Part shown: piece after piece, positions 33,656 through 42,234 of the stretch
Layout: each line of letters starts with the position of its first letter
How positions within the stretch are numbered: position 1 is the stretch's first letter
Assembly (NCBI RefSeq): GCF_031846345.1
Contig: NZ_JAVRHX010000001.1
Location: forward strand, 1,736,001 to 1,800,000
DNA length: 64,000 nucleotides
DNA from: Glaciecola petra
GTDB taxonomy: Bacteria > Pseudomonadota > Gammaproteobacteria > Enterobacterales > Alteromonadaceae
Direction of reading: 5' to 3'
Translations under genes and position numbers: made by a program
Notes under the pieces: generated by a model
The model's input: only the letters and a program-made list of their open reading frames with translations
Database searches by the model: none
Told to the model about the DNA's origin: nothing

Positions 33656-35366
33656 AGCTAAAACTTTCCTTCCCCTACTAGCAATTGCAATTATCCCAAT
33701 AATAATTTTCGGTATATACGCATATGCTGGTCCCGGACTTACTGAGCAAACAGAGCTGATTAATAAAACCTTTTTATTAATGTGTATAGCAACCTTTATA
33801 ATCGTCATAATGGTGTTTGCTTATATGAACAAAGCCTTGCTGAAACCAATAGAAGAAATGCAGTCAATAGCGACTAACATTACGCTTGGGAAAACGGAGA
33901 TTGCCCTTTCTCCATTAAAGCAAGACGATGAATTAGGTGCTTTGTCGCGCAGAATCATACAAATGCGAAACCAAATCAAACATCAAAATAAATCCATAAA
34001 CAAACTCACCTATTTTGATAGCTTAACAAATCTGCCCAATCGGCATTTCTTTGAATTAGTTTTAGCTGAAAAGGTTCGTAAATCAAAACAACAAAACAAA
34101 CACTTTACGGTAGCAATTTTAGATCTTGATAATTTCAAACAAATTAACGATTCTTTAGGGCATATTGCAGGCGATAAGTTTCTGCAGTCGGTTTCTAAAC
34201 GCATTGAAAGTAGCTTGAAAATAGAAATGCTAAATAGTGTAAATATCAACAAAATCGACCTTTCCAAAAATTTTCTTGCCCGCCTTGGTGGAGATGAATT
34301 TGTATTAGTTATCAATAAACTCGAATTATCCGAAACGCCTCTTGATAAGGTCAAGACCCTTCCTGACATTTTTGCGACCAGTTTTTTCATTCAAGGTAAT
34401 GATGTCAATGTTTCGGTAAGTGTTGGTGTTGCGCAGTATCCTGAACACGGACATTCGCCCGCAGAACTATTTAAAAGCGCTGACCTTGCTTTGTATAATG
34501 CAAAAAATAATGGGAAGAACAAAATTGCTCTATACAACGGGCAAATGAGTAGCCTAAATGTCAATCGGCTGAAAATTGGCAAATTACTCAGTGATGCGAT
34601 AAACGAAGAACAATTTAGACTTGAGTTTCGCCCACGTATTAACTTGCACGATTACTCCTTTAATTGCTACGAAGCACAGATTCGGTGGGACAGTCCATTA
34701 TTAGGCGACGTTAATCCTATGTCGCTTATTGGGATAGCAGAAGACAGCAAGCAAATAAATAAACTGGGGGCATGGGTTATTGCAAGTACGGTTAAGCAGT
34801 TATTTAAATGGAAAAAAAGGGGGTTTTATGACTTCCGAATATCTATTAACATATCTTACCTACAACTGGATAAACTCGATCTAACTGCAACAATTAAATG
34901 CTTACTTGCCTTATATCAAGTACCAGCAGAACAACTTGAAATAGAAATTACTGAATCAGTTTTTAACCAAGACGAACTGCTAGTAATAGAAATACTTGAA
35001 GCATTAAAAGAACTAGGAGTTGTTGTCACGCTGGATAATTCCGGCATAGGCCATGCTTCAGTGAAAAACCTGAATCGTTTTCATTTCGACAAAGTAAAAT
35101 TTGCCCCTCTTTTCTTACAAAGTGTGGTGGAAAACGAAGAAAACCAAAAACTGTTTAAAAATATATTGCATCTAGCAAAAGAGCTAGGTACTAAAACAGT
35201 TGCTAAAGGCATTGAAACCAGCTCAATGCATGAACTTATTTTACTATTGGGCTGCCAAGAAGCACAAGGGTTTTACTATTCTAAAACCTTAGACAAGGAA
35301 GCAGCCGAAGTTTACATGCAAAGTATGAAAGAAAAAAAGCGCTATCACTTAAAGTGTGTTAACTGA
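33645..35366 (+). CDS. Membrane GGDEF protein with degenerate EAL domain
   Basis: A 573-aa protein. Two transmembrane helices (about 6-28 and 42-61) are followed by a HAMP-like linker (about 62-110), a GGDEF domain (about 115-305) and an EAL-fold domain (about 310-570). The cyclase motif is intact (GGDEF at 215-219, with DLDNFKQINDSLGH), but the RxxD inhibitory site is absent. The EAL domain has lost key residues: EAL is EAQ (343-345), DDFG is DNSG (464-467), and the glutamate of VAEGVET is lysine (K521). It is therefore likely a c-di-GMP cyclase with a regulatory EAL domain. The ATG at 33645 is preferred to an upstream TTG at 33585. Confidence 0.85.
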   Translation: MNLRAKTFLPLLAIAIIPIIIFGIYAYAGPGLTEQTELINKTFLLMCIATFIIVIMVFAYMNKALLKPIEEMQSIATNITLGKTEIALSPLKQDDELGALSRRIIQMRNQIKHQNKSINKLTYFDSLTNLPNRHFFELVLAEKVRKSKQQNKHFTVAILDLDNFKQINDSLGHIAGDKFLQSVSKRIESSLKIEMLNSVNINKIDLSKNFLARLGGDEFVLVINKLELSETPLDKVKTLPDIFATSFFIQGNDVNVSVSVGVAQYPEHGHSPAELFKSADLALYNAKNNGKNKIALYNGQMSSLNVNRLKIGKLLSDAINEEQFRLEFRPRINLHDYSFNCYEAQIRWDSPLLGDVNPMSLIGIAEDSKQINKLGAWVIASTVKQLFKWKKRGFYDFRISINISYLQLDKLDLTATIKCLLALYQVPAEQLEIEITESVFNQDELLVIEILEALKELGVVVTLDNSGIGHASVKNLNRFHFDKVKFAPLFLQSVVENEENQKLFKNILHLAKELGTKTVAKGIETSSMHELILLLGCQEAQGFYYSKTLDKEAAEVYMQSMKEKKRYHLKCVN

Positions 35367-35446
35367 GCGGTTTACTATGCCACTTTTTTTTGAGCTTAGC
35401 ATTAGACTGTACATGTAAATTATTTAATTAATCGGAATCGGGCGAT

Positions 35447-35474
35447 AACTCGTTTAAATATAAAAAAGCGAGTT
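35447..35474 (+). terminator. Small hairpin between the GGDEF gene and idi
   Basis: AACTCG (35447-35452) and CGAGTT (35469-35474) enclose a 16-nt AT-rich loop and are followed by TTATT. The hairpin ends five bases before the idi start codon, so it could be a weak terminator or influence idi translation. Confidence 0.3.
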
Positions 35475-35479
35475 TTATT

Positions 35480-36034
35480 ATGGGCAGTGCAGTCGAAAAC
35501 CGAAAAATACTGGTACAACTTGTAAACCTTGAAGGCAAAAACTGCGGGTATGCGGAAAAGATAAGTGCTCATGAAAAAGGGCAACTTCATCTCGCTTTTT
35601 CTATTTTGTTTTACCAGCATCATGAAGATGGCTTGCATTATTTACTGCAAGAAAGGGCACCCGATAAGTATCATAGTGGTGGACTGTGGACCAACACCTG
35701 TTGTTCTCATCCTCTACCCAACGAACCTATTTTCACTGCCGCGACAAGAAGACTAAACGAGGAATTGGGGATCAAAGATAAAATGTCGTTTATCCACCTT
35801 GGAAATATTATCTATCGAGAGTCCTTAGATAATAATATGATTGAGCACGAATACGACGCAATCATAGCTGCAGAGCCAACTAGTCTCACTATGAACCTCA
35901 ACCCAGAAGAGGTACGCAATGTTAGATGGTGGCATCAAAATGAAATTGATGATGTATTAAAAAATGCACCTGAAACCTTTACCGTATGGTTTTCAAAGGT
36001 ATACAAACGTGTTAGAGACCATGCTAATCGTTAA
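35480..36034 (+). CDS. idi: Idi: type 1 isopentenyl-diphosphate delta-isomerase
   Basis: A 184-aa Nudix-fold enzyme that interconverts IPP and DMAPP, the primer needed for GGPP and carotenoid synthesis. The catalytic cysteine is in GLWTNTCCSHPLP, the Nudix-like motif is AATRRLNEELGI, and the catalytic glutamate region is IEHEYDAII. It is convergent with the crt/blh operon (12 nt from the blh stop), so it is part of the same functional cluster but independently transcribed. The Shine-Dalgarno is weak. Confidence 0.93.
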   Translation: MGSAVENRKILVQLVNLEGKNCGYAEKISAHEKGQLHLAFSILFYQHHEDGLHYLLQERAPDKYHSGGLWTNTCCSHPLPNEPIFTAATRRLNEELGIKDKMSFIHLGNIIYRESLDNNMIEHEYDAIIAAEPTSLTMNLNPEEVRNVRWWHQNEIDDVLKNAPETFTVWFSKVYKRVRDHANR

Positions 36035-36046
36035 ATGATTGAAACT

Positions 36047-36928
36047 CTAGTGCTGCAATGATTGCTGGCGTTGCCAAACATCAATTAACACCATATGCGC
36101 GACAGTTAAACCGAATAAGCCAATGAATACCAATCTTAAAATATCAGTCATTGGTGCACTGTTTGGTAACAACCACCAAGCAAGCGAGCCGCCAACAACC
36201 GTTGCCAAAACAATTGGTGCTGATATTAGTACCATTCCCTTAAAGTTCAAATCCAGCGATTGCGATACTGCTAACCAGTGCTTCGCTGAGTGAAGTAAGC
36301 AAAAATACAACACAAAATGCACTAGAGGTGGTAATAAAACCGCACTTAAAAGCAAACCCATGATCTCTATAATCTGCCATTTTATTTTTCTTAGTTCCTT
36401 TGATAGTTTTTTGATTTGTACGAGTAAAAATACAAAACTCAATATTGCTAAAAGCTGCATTGCTAGGCTAATTAAAGTTGCGTGTGCTTCGGGTACTAAG
36501 AGCTTGGTAAAACTCTCAATAATAGAAGCTTTATAGACTAGTGATGGTGCGCAAAGCACAACCGCTGCAAACGCGAGCGCTATCTTTTTTGGCAGCAGTT
36601 TGGCCCAATCTGAAGAAAAGTGATAAACAGAAATGAGCAAAAATACAGACAGCCCAAAGGCTGGGAACATTAACCAAATTGAAATACTAATAAGAGTGAC
36701 AAAAACATACAGTCCGAGAAAAGCCACTTGCCACTGTATTGATGGTTTAGTTTTCAAACCCTTAGCGATATAAAAATCTAAAGCTCCGTGAGGGATACCA
36801 ATAGTAATAATCGCTAATAGAAATAGCAAAGCGGCTACCGTATCGGGCAACGCTACATTAAACGCTAGCATGATGAATACTAGCGCAACCGAAGTTGAAT
36901 AAAATTTAGAGACGCTATTATTAGGCAT
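36047..36928 (-). CDS. blh: Blh: Brp/Blh family beta-carotene 15,15'-dioxygenase
   Basis: A 293-aa polytopic membrane enzyme that cleaves beta-carotene symmetrically to two retinal molecules, the chromophore of the proteorhodopsin in this cluster. The iron-binding histidines expected for the family are visible in TIGIPHGALDFYI (H47), ISVYHFSSDWA (H103), and in LVHFVLYFCLLHSAKHWL in the second half. The protein has about eight hydrophobic segments. It is the last gene of the crtE-I-B-Y-blh operon, directly abutting crtY (no spacer between stop and start). Confidence 0.9.
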   Translation of the reverse strand: MPNNSVSKFYSTSVALVFIMLAFNVALPDTVAALLFLLAIITIGIPHGALDFYIAKGLKTKPSIQWQVAFLGLYVFVTLISISIWLMFPAFGLSVFLLISVYHFSSDWAKLLPKKIALAFAAVVLCAPSLVYKASIIESFTKLLVPEAHATLISLAMQLLAILSFVFLLVQIKKLSKELRKIKWQIIEIMGLLLSAVLLPPLVHFVLYFCLLHSAKHWLAVSQSLDLNFKGMVLISAPIVLATVVGGSLAWWLLPNSAPMTDILRLVFIGLFGLTVAHMVLIDVWQRQQSLQH

Positions 36929-38092
36929 TTATTTTCTTCGCTTGTAATACGAAAACAAGTAAACAATCAGTCCCTTTAAAAACAGCCATTTTGGCATTAT
37001 TATGATCGCTCTAAGCAAATCCTTTGTGCTTGCCTTTTCACTCATAAATCTAGCAAATGAAGCTGCACCCATCCCTTTGGCAAATTTAAAAAAAATTTCT
37101 GGGCCCTTTTCCTTATTACGACTGATGACCGTAAGAAAAACGTCGTCAAGCCATCGGTATAGCTGAGTAATAGGTGCAATTTTTCGTAGCTTTTTTGTGG
37201 CACAATACTCATCTGCCAACGCAGATGCCCATCGCTGAATGGGTAAAAAGCAATACCCCGTCGAGGCTCTCATTGCTCCGCCGGCAATCCCCCCTTTAAC
37301 TATGATACTTGTACTGGGTGATGACGAATCATCGATGTTGAACATAGGTAATACACCGTTTTCACTACGAACAAGCGTGTAACCTTTGCCATCAGTTAAT
37401 GCATTGAGTGCGGTCTGTATTCTTTGTTGAAGCAAACATTCACTGGCGGGTGAGGTATCAAAACAAGTGTACTCAACTAACGCATGTGTTTCACTGAAGG
37501 GCAATACATATAAAAATTCAATGCCGATATCATCGTGTTTGAGGTTTTCCATTACCAGTGCTTTTTTATCGTTAAAACAGGCTTCTTTTGTTGTCACTTC
37601 GATGCCATAAAAACACTGATACATTGCGTTTTTCGGCGTTTGCATTGGGCTAATTCTAGTGTCTATGACTGCATTGCCAGTAAATTTTATACCACTTGTA
37701 TACAAACTTGCGCATGTCTCTTCTTGCGTCAAGTTATCAATCGTTTGGTTAAATTCAAGATTAAAATTATCGTTGCATGAAACAACATACTCCGCAAGTT
37801 CAAAAAAATCTTTAGCATCAATACATGAATAAGCTTGAGATTGGCACTCATGTTCGATTGATTGATCTTGGTAACTGAAACGCCAAATTAGCCATTGACG
37901 TTTGATAATTTTGCTAAGGTAATCTGGCATATCCTCTTGCTGCCAGAAACTCCAGGTTTTATTGGTATTAAATCCCGATTTAGCCTCTAGTATTAGTACC
38001 CGACCTCGATAAGCGCGTTCATTTAGTGCAAGTAAAAACGAAAGACCAGCTGCCCCTGCACCTATGATTATCAAATCGTAATGAGTACTCAT
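36929..38092 (-). CDS. crtY: CrtY: lycopene beta-cyclase
   Basis: A 387-aa flavoprotein that forms the two beta-ionone rings of beta-carotene from lycopene. The N-terminal dinucleotide fold is DLIIIGAGAAGLSFLLAL (about 6-23). The family's central motif lies in FLYVLPFSETHALVEYT, and GGAMRASTGYCFLPIQRW is typical of the CrtY type. It lies 9 nt after crtB in the operon and is followed immediately by blh. The pathway end product here is therefore beta-carotene destined for retinal; no ketolase or hydroxylase gene is in the window. Confidence 0.92.
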   Translation of the reverse strand: MSTHYDLIIIGAGAAGLSFLLALNERAYRGRVLILEAKSGFNTNKTWSFWQQEDMPDYLSKIIKRQWLIWRFSYQDQSIEHECQSQAYSCIDAKDFFELAEYVVSCNDNFNLEFNQTIDNLTQEETCASLYTSGIKFTGNAVIDTRISPMQTPKNAMYQCFYGIEVTTKEACFNDKKALVMENLKHDDIGIEFLYVLPFSETHALVEYTCFDTSPASECLLQQRIQTALNALTDGKGYTLVRSENGVLPMFNIDDSSSPSTSIIVKGGIAGGAMRASTGYCFLPIQRWASALADEYCATKKLRKIAPITQLYRWLDDVFLTVISRNKEKGPEIFFKFAKGMGAASFARFMSEKASTKDLLRAIIIMPKWLFLKGLIVYLFSYYKRRK

Positions 38093-38101
38093 TTCACAAT
38101 A

Positions 38102-39019
38102 TCATTTAATATCGACCAAATCTTTGATTGCATAATGTAGCACAGACTCATGTGCTTGTGGCTGTAACGAAGCGCTTAAATTGAAGCTTTCGACAATACA
38201 GCGTAGCGCAACTTTCAACTTTCGGGCCTTAGGAACAACACATCTACCCTCTGTGTAGTTGTAGCCGCGTTCTTGAATAACTCTGCCTATCTCTTTGTAA
38301 ACATTTGCCGCTACAAAAATACCTAGCTGATTCTTCTTTGGTATGTATGAAATGCCGTTTATGCCACTTACATAATATCGTTCTGCAAGCGCTAATAAGC
38401 GTTTAACCGCCCCAATAACTTGCGCTTTTTGCTCTTTTTTTGGATTGGCTATAGATTCTGCTGTCATGTTGTCAACCCAATCACCGGGAATATAACGCCG
38501 TCCATTTTTAGCATCCTCAAGCACGTCTCTGGCGATATTGGTTAACTGCATACCTATACCTAAATCAACAGCGAAAGAGTTTGCATATGCCGGTGCCTTT
38601 AAGATTGGAGACATCATTAAACCAACTACACCAGCGACTAAATAGGCGTATTGAATAAGGTCTTCTTGTGTTTGCAAGGCTACAGTTTCAGAATCCATTT
38701 GTACGCCTTCAATGAGCTGAAGCCCGTGCCTTCTGTTGATATCATGTTGTTCACATAACGCGATAAAATCTTGCACAAGTAAATGAGTTCTAGTGTTATT
38801 TTTAATGCCATGCTCAATTTCGTGCAGCTCATTTAACGCATCATGAAGATTACCATTTTTTGGTTCATCCACAATATCGTCTATTACACGGCAAAAACCA
38901 TATAGTCGAGCGGCATCAATGCCGGTATCTTTTTCTAAAAACCAACGCGCAAAATTAAAAGACTTACCATGTTGTTTTAGCAAGTCGATAGCGTTTGCTC
39001 GACTATTGATGTTATGCAT
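38102..39019 (-). CDS. crtB: CrtB: 15-cis-phytoene synthase
   Basis: A 305-aa squalene/phytoene synthase family enzyme that condenses two GGPP molecules to phytoene. The two aspartate-rich motifs that bind Mg-diphosphate are DDIVD (47-51, in FCRVIDDIVDEP) and DVLED (in LTNIARDVLEDAKNGRRYIP). I use the ATG at 39019, giving MHNINSRANA, which overlaps the crtI stop by 8 nt; a TTG at 39031 would add four residues. Confidence 0.92.
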   Translation of the reverse strand: MHNINSRANAIDLLKQHGKSFNFARWFLEKDTGIDAARLYGFCRVIDDIVDEPKNGNLHDALNELHEIEHGIKNNTRTHLLVQDFIALCEQHDINRRHGLQLIEGVQMDSETVALQTQEDLIQYAYLVAGVVGLMMSPILKAPAYANSFAVDLGIGMQLTNIARDVLEDAKNGRRYIPGDWVDNMTAESIANPKKEQKAQVIGAVKRLLALAERYYVSGINGISYIPKKNQLGIFVAANVYKEIGRVIQERGYNYTEGRCVVPKARKLKVALRCIVESFNLSASLQPQAHESVLHYAIKDLVDIK

Positions 39020-40541
39020 TGCTGGACTCAATCAACTTATCAACTACTTTAGCTGACGATAATACACCTGGCAATCCTGCCCCCGGATGAGTACCAGCAC
39101 CAGCAAGATAAAGATTACTCGGCCCTTCCGCCTTGTTGTGAAAGCGAAACCATGCTGATTGCGTGAAGGTAGGCGCAATAGAAAAACCGCTTCCACTTAC
39201 ACTAGAATAGTCATTCTCAAAGTCAGCAGGCGTTTTAATAATTCTGTGCACCAGACTTTGCGTTAGCCCGGGCATGATTGACTCTTCTAAAGCTTTTATC
39301 ACCTTATCTGCGTATGCTTCTTTCTCCTGTTCCCAATCAATGCCTGACAAATTATTTGGCACGGGTGACAGCACATAAAATGAATCACAGCCTTCTGGCG
39401 CCAAACTTGGATCGGTAGCTGTTGGCCTGTGTAGATATAATGAAAAGTCGTCTGCTAATATCTTCTTGTCAAAGATATCATCCAGTAAGCTTTGGTAGCG
39501 CTTGCCAAGCCAAATAGTATGGTGAACAACTGACTCATACTTTTTATCGGTACCAAAATACAGTACAAACAAACCCATCGATAAGCTTGCATATTTTGTC
39601 TTAAGCTTTGCGCCCATGTTTTGTTCATTACGTGGAACTAACTTGGTATATAGGTGTTTAGGATCGACATTCGACACCACCTTATCGCAAGAAAGGATGC
39701 CCTTTTCAGTGACAACTGCTGTTATATTCTTGTTGGCTATTTCAAGGCCTGTTACCTTGGTATTGAGTTGAATATCAATGCCCTCTTCACGCATCAATTG
39801 CTCAAAGCCATTGACCATTGCGGCAGTTCCACCCATAGCAAAATGCACACCCCACTTTCGCTCAAGGAAATGAATAAGACTATAGATGCTCGTCGTTGAA
39901 AACGGGTTACCCCCGACGAGTAAAGGTTGTATAGAAAACGCCTGACGTAGCTTATCGTGTTTCAAAAATGCACATACCATTTGCCAAACACTCCGATAAC
40001 ACTTTAAACGTATTAATGCAGGCACTTGTTTTAGCATTGTTGTTATTTTATCAAACGGCTGGTCAGCAAGCTGAGTAAATCCTACTTCAAAAATATCGTT
40101 ACTTTGTTCAAGCAAGTTTAAATAACCCTGTGCATCTTCTTCACTAATAGCTCTAATTTGCGCTAGCGTATCTTCTACTGTACCACCATAATCAAAGGTT
40201 GAACCATCGGGATATACAAATCTGTACCATGGCTCTACTGGAACGAGGTTGATGTAGTCTGATAGCTGCTTATCAAATAATTCGAATAACTCTTCAAATA
40301 GAAATGGCGCAGTCACCACTGTTGGACCGGCATCATATACAAAGCCATCTTTCTCATATTGCTGGGCTCGACCGCCTAAACGCTCGCATTGGTCAACCAA
40401 TGTGACCGAGTAACCTTTTGCCCGCAATCTCAATGCAGAAGCTATCCCACCAAAACCACCACCAATGACTACAGCATTTGCATTATTAATAATTTCTCTC
40501 CACGCTTTGTATAAGTTCCTCTGCCACTTTTCTGACTTCAA
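39012..40541 (-). CDS. crtI: CrtI: phytoene desaturase
   Basis: A flavoprotein desaturase of about 490-509 aa that converts phytoene to lycopene. It has the N-terminal FAD fold AVVIGGGFGGIASALRLRAKGY, the following ERLGGRAQQYEKDGFVYDAGPTV, and the C-terminal LYLAGAGTHPGAGLPGVL. The start is unclear. The listed TTG (40541) adds about 16 residues read from crtE sequence and has no ribosome binding site. No ATG or GTG lies between it and the FAD motif, whereas an ATT at 40493 sits just after GGAGAG inside the last codons of crtE. An ATT start with coupling to crtE is plausible. Confidence 0.92.
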   Translation of the reverse strand: MKSEKWQRNLYKAWREIINNANAVVIGGGFGGIASALRLRAKGYSVTLVDQCERLGGRAQQYEKDGFVYDAGPTVVTAPFLFEELFELFDKQLSDYINLVPVEPWYRFVYPDGSTFDYGGTVEDTLAQIRAISEEDAQGYLNLLEQSNDIFEVGFTQLADQPFDKITTMLKQVPALIRLKCYRSVWQMVCAFLKHDKLRQAFSIQPLLVGGNPFSTTSIYSLIHFLERKWGVHFAMGGTAAMVNGFEQLMREEGIDIQLNTKVTGLEIANKNITAVVTEKGILSCDKVVSNVDPKHLYTKLVPRNEQNMGAKLKTKYASLSMGLFVLYFGTDKKYESVVHHTIWLGKRYQSLLDDIFDKKILADDFSLYLHRPTATDPSLAPEGCDSFYVLSPVPNNLSGIDWEQEKEAYADKVIKALEESIMPGLTQSLVHRIIKTPADFENDYSSVSGSGFSIAPTFTQSAWFRFHNKAEGPSNLYLAGAGTHPGAGLPGVLSSAKVVDKLIESSNA

Positions 40542-41337
40542 GTGCGCAGTTATTAGGTAATAATGCGAGTTCTTTTTGGCACATCATGAGTAAGTATTTA
40601 ACACGGTTTTTCGCAATAAACATTGCGTCCTCGTCAGACGACTGATTAGCTAGTAAACTAACGATGTTTAAAGTGTTGGACCCCTTATCGCTTTGGTAAT
40701 CACCCATGTCATCATGTATCTGATAAGCAATAGCAAACTTCGCAGCGATGTAATTGACGCTATCTAATAAATCAAAGCGATGACTTAGAATCATTGGCAT
40801 AGATAGTGCGAGTCTAAACAGCGGACCGGATTTTCTTGCTGCGATTTCTTCATATTGCTTTGAGTCAATAATCTGCTCTTTGTCGAGGTCCATGGTTTGA
40901 CCTTGAACCGTTTCGCCTACCGCTTTTGTCATTTCGAGCAGTGCTGCACGCATAGTATGGACATCTTTAATATCAGCAATAGCTGCGTAGGCAGCGTTGA
41001 TCATTGCGTCGCCTGTGCAAATAGCCCTCGGTTGGCCAAACTTTTTCCAAACAGCTGGTTGACCTCGCCTAACTTCATCACCGTCCTGTAAATCATCATG
41101 GACTAGTGACGCATTGTGCAAAAGTTCGATAGCGGAAGCACAACAGATAATGTCATTAGTATCTAATCCTAACTGGATGCCGGCATGAACGCATATTTTA
41201 GCTCTCGTCCTTGAACCACCCGACGAAAGGTGAAAGATAGCGGCTGCATCATTTTCTACAAACTTGTGTAAGTGCTGTTCTGTCAGTACGAGTATGTCTT
41301 TTATAATGTTTTTTGATATTAGACTTACGTTCTTCAT
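40486..41337 (-). CDS. crtE: CrtE: geranylgeranyl diphosphate synthase
   Basis: A 283-aa trans-isoprenyl diphosphate synthase that builds GGPP for phytoene synthesis. The first aspartate-rich motif is DDLQD (81-85, in LVHDDLQDGDEVRRGQPAVW), the second is IHDDMGDY near residue 205, and GGSRTRAK near residue 40 binds IPP. It is first of the crtE-I-B-Y-blh operon. A strong terminator lies only about 13 nt before its ATG, so expression probably depends on read-through from the rhodopsin promoter or on a promoter inside the rhodopsin gene. Confidence 0.92.
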   Translation of the reverse strand: MKNVSLISKNIIKDILVLTEQHLHKFVENDAAAIFHLSSGGSRTRAKICVHAGIQLGLDTNDIICCASAIELLHNASLVHDDLQDGDEVRRGQPAVWKKFGQPRAICTGDAMINAAYAAIADIKDVHTMRAALLEMTKAVGETVQGQTMDLDKEQIIDSKQYEEIAARKSGPLFRLALSMPMILSHRFDLLDSVNYIAAKFAIAYQIHDDMGDYQSDKGSNTLNIVSLLANQSSDEDAMFIAKNRVKYLLMMCQKELALLPNNCALEVRKVAEELIQSVERNY

Positions 41338-41349
41338 GACTTTTCTCTA

Positions 41350-41391
41350 ATAAAAAAGCCAACCTATCACAATCTAGGTATTAGGTTGGCT
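41350..41391 (-). terminator. Intrinsic terminator between proteorhodopsin and crtE
   Basis: On the minus strand AGCCAACCTA and TAGGTTGGCT form a perfect 10-bp stem with a 15-nt loop, followed at once by TTTTTTATT. It is 33 nt after the rhodopsin stop and directly before crtE, and should limit transcription into the crt operon. Confidence 0.85.
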
Positions 41392-41424
41392 ATGTTCTAT
41401 TTAAGTAAACTCATCAATATGAAT

Positions 41425-42234
41425 TTACTCAGCGGCAGGCGAAACTGACTGACTTTCAGACGTTGCTGCATACCAAATCAATAAACCAAATGCGACTTTA
41501 TTCACTAGGTCAGCAAGGTTGTAGACGATGTTTAGTGCTTCTGGAGAGGCTGCGCCAAGCATATAGCCCGCCACATAACCGATTGGATAGATTGCCCAAC
41601 CAATGGTAACAATCCAGCGCATTGCCTTGTAAGCATACTTTACTGCAGGACTTGCATTTTGCTCTGCAGCTTTACCCGCTTCACCAAAAAATATTTCATA
41701 AAGAATATAGAACCAACCTAGCATTCCAATCACGAATCCAATGGTAATGTTCATGTATCCTGCCTCGGCAAGATACCCAGGAATAAGCATTACTAGGGTA
41801 CCGATTAATAATCTCCAAAAAATACCCGCAGTGGCTACACCTATAGCACGTAAGATCAGATAGAACTCAATCATTAGCAAAGGAACCGTTAACAGCCAAT
41901 CGATATAACGAAATACTGTTGGAGAGGTGCCGGTTTCAATCCATACATCACGCATGTAAAAATAGTGCACTGCTGCGATAAACGTAACCAATGCTGAAAC
42001 TACCAATGAGGTTTTCCATTTTGCGGTTACACTTTGGGTTTCCCACAAGAAAAATACTGTAGAAGCCATCAGTGCCATCGATATTAACCAAAACGAAATA
42101 CCTACAAAATCGTCTGGTTCTAGGTTGCCCGCTGCTAACGCAGTACCAGGCAGGATCATCAGTAAAGCAAATGCAAAAAACATTTTTGTTTTACCGCTGA
42201 AATCGAGCGTATTTAACAATTCTTTTATTTTCAT
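41425..42234 (-). CDS. Proteorhodopsin, light-driven proton pump, green-tuned
   Basis: A 269-aa seven-helix microbial rhodopsin with a signal-peptide-like N terminus (about 15-35). The retinal Schiff-base lysine is K246 (LADLVNKVAFGLL). The primary acceptor and donor are D112 and E123, within RYIDWLLTVPLLMIEFYLIL, giving the DTE set (D112, T116, E123) of outward proton pumps; the partner histidine H90 is also present. The spectral tuning residue equivalent to position 105 of known proteorhodopsin is L120, the green-absorbing form. Genes for all steps to retinal follow on the same strand. Confidence 0.96.
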   Translation of the reverse strand: MKIKELLNTLDFSGKTKMFFAFALLMILPGTALAAGNLEPDDFVGISFWLISMALMASTVFFLWETQSVTAKWKTSLVVSALVTFIAAVHYFYMRDVWIETGTSPTVFRYIDWLLTVPLLMIEFYLILRAIGVATAGIFWRLLIGTLVMLIPGYLAEAGYMNITIGFVIGMLGWFYILYEIFFGEAGKAAEQNASPAVKYAYKAMRWIVTIGWAIYPIGYVAGYMLGAASPEALNIVYNLADLVNKVAFGLLIWYAATSESQSVSPAAE

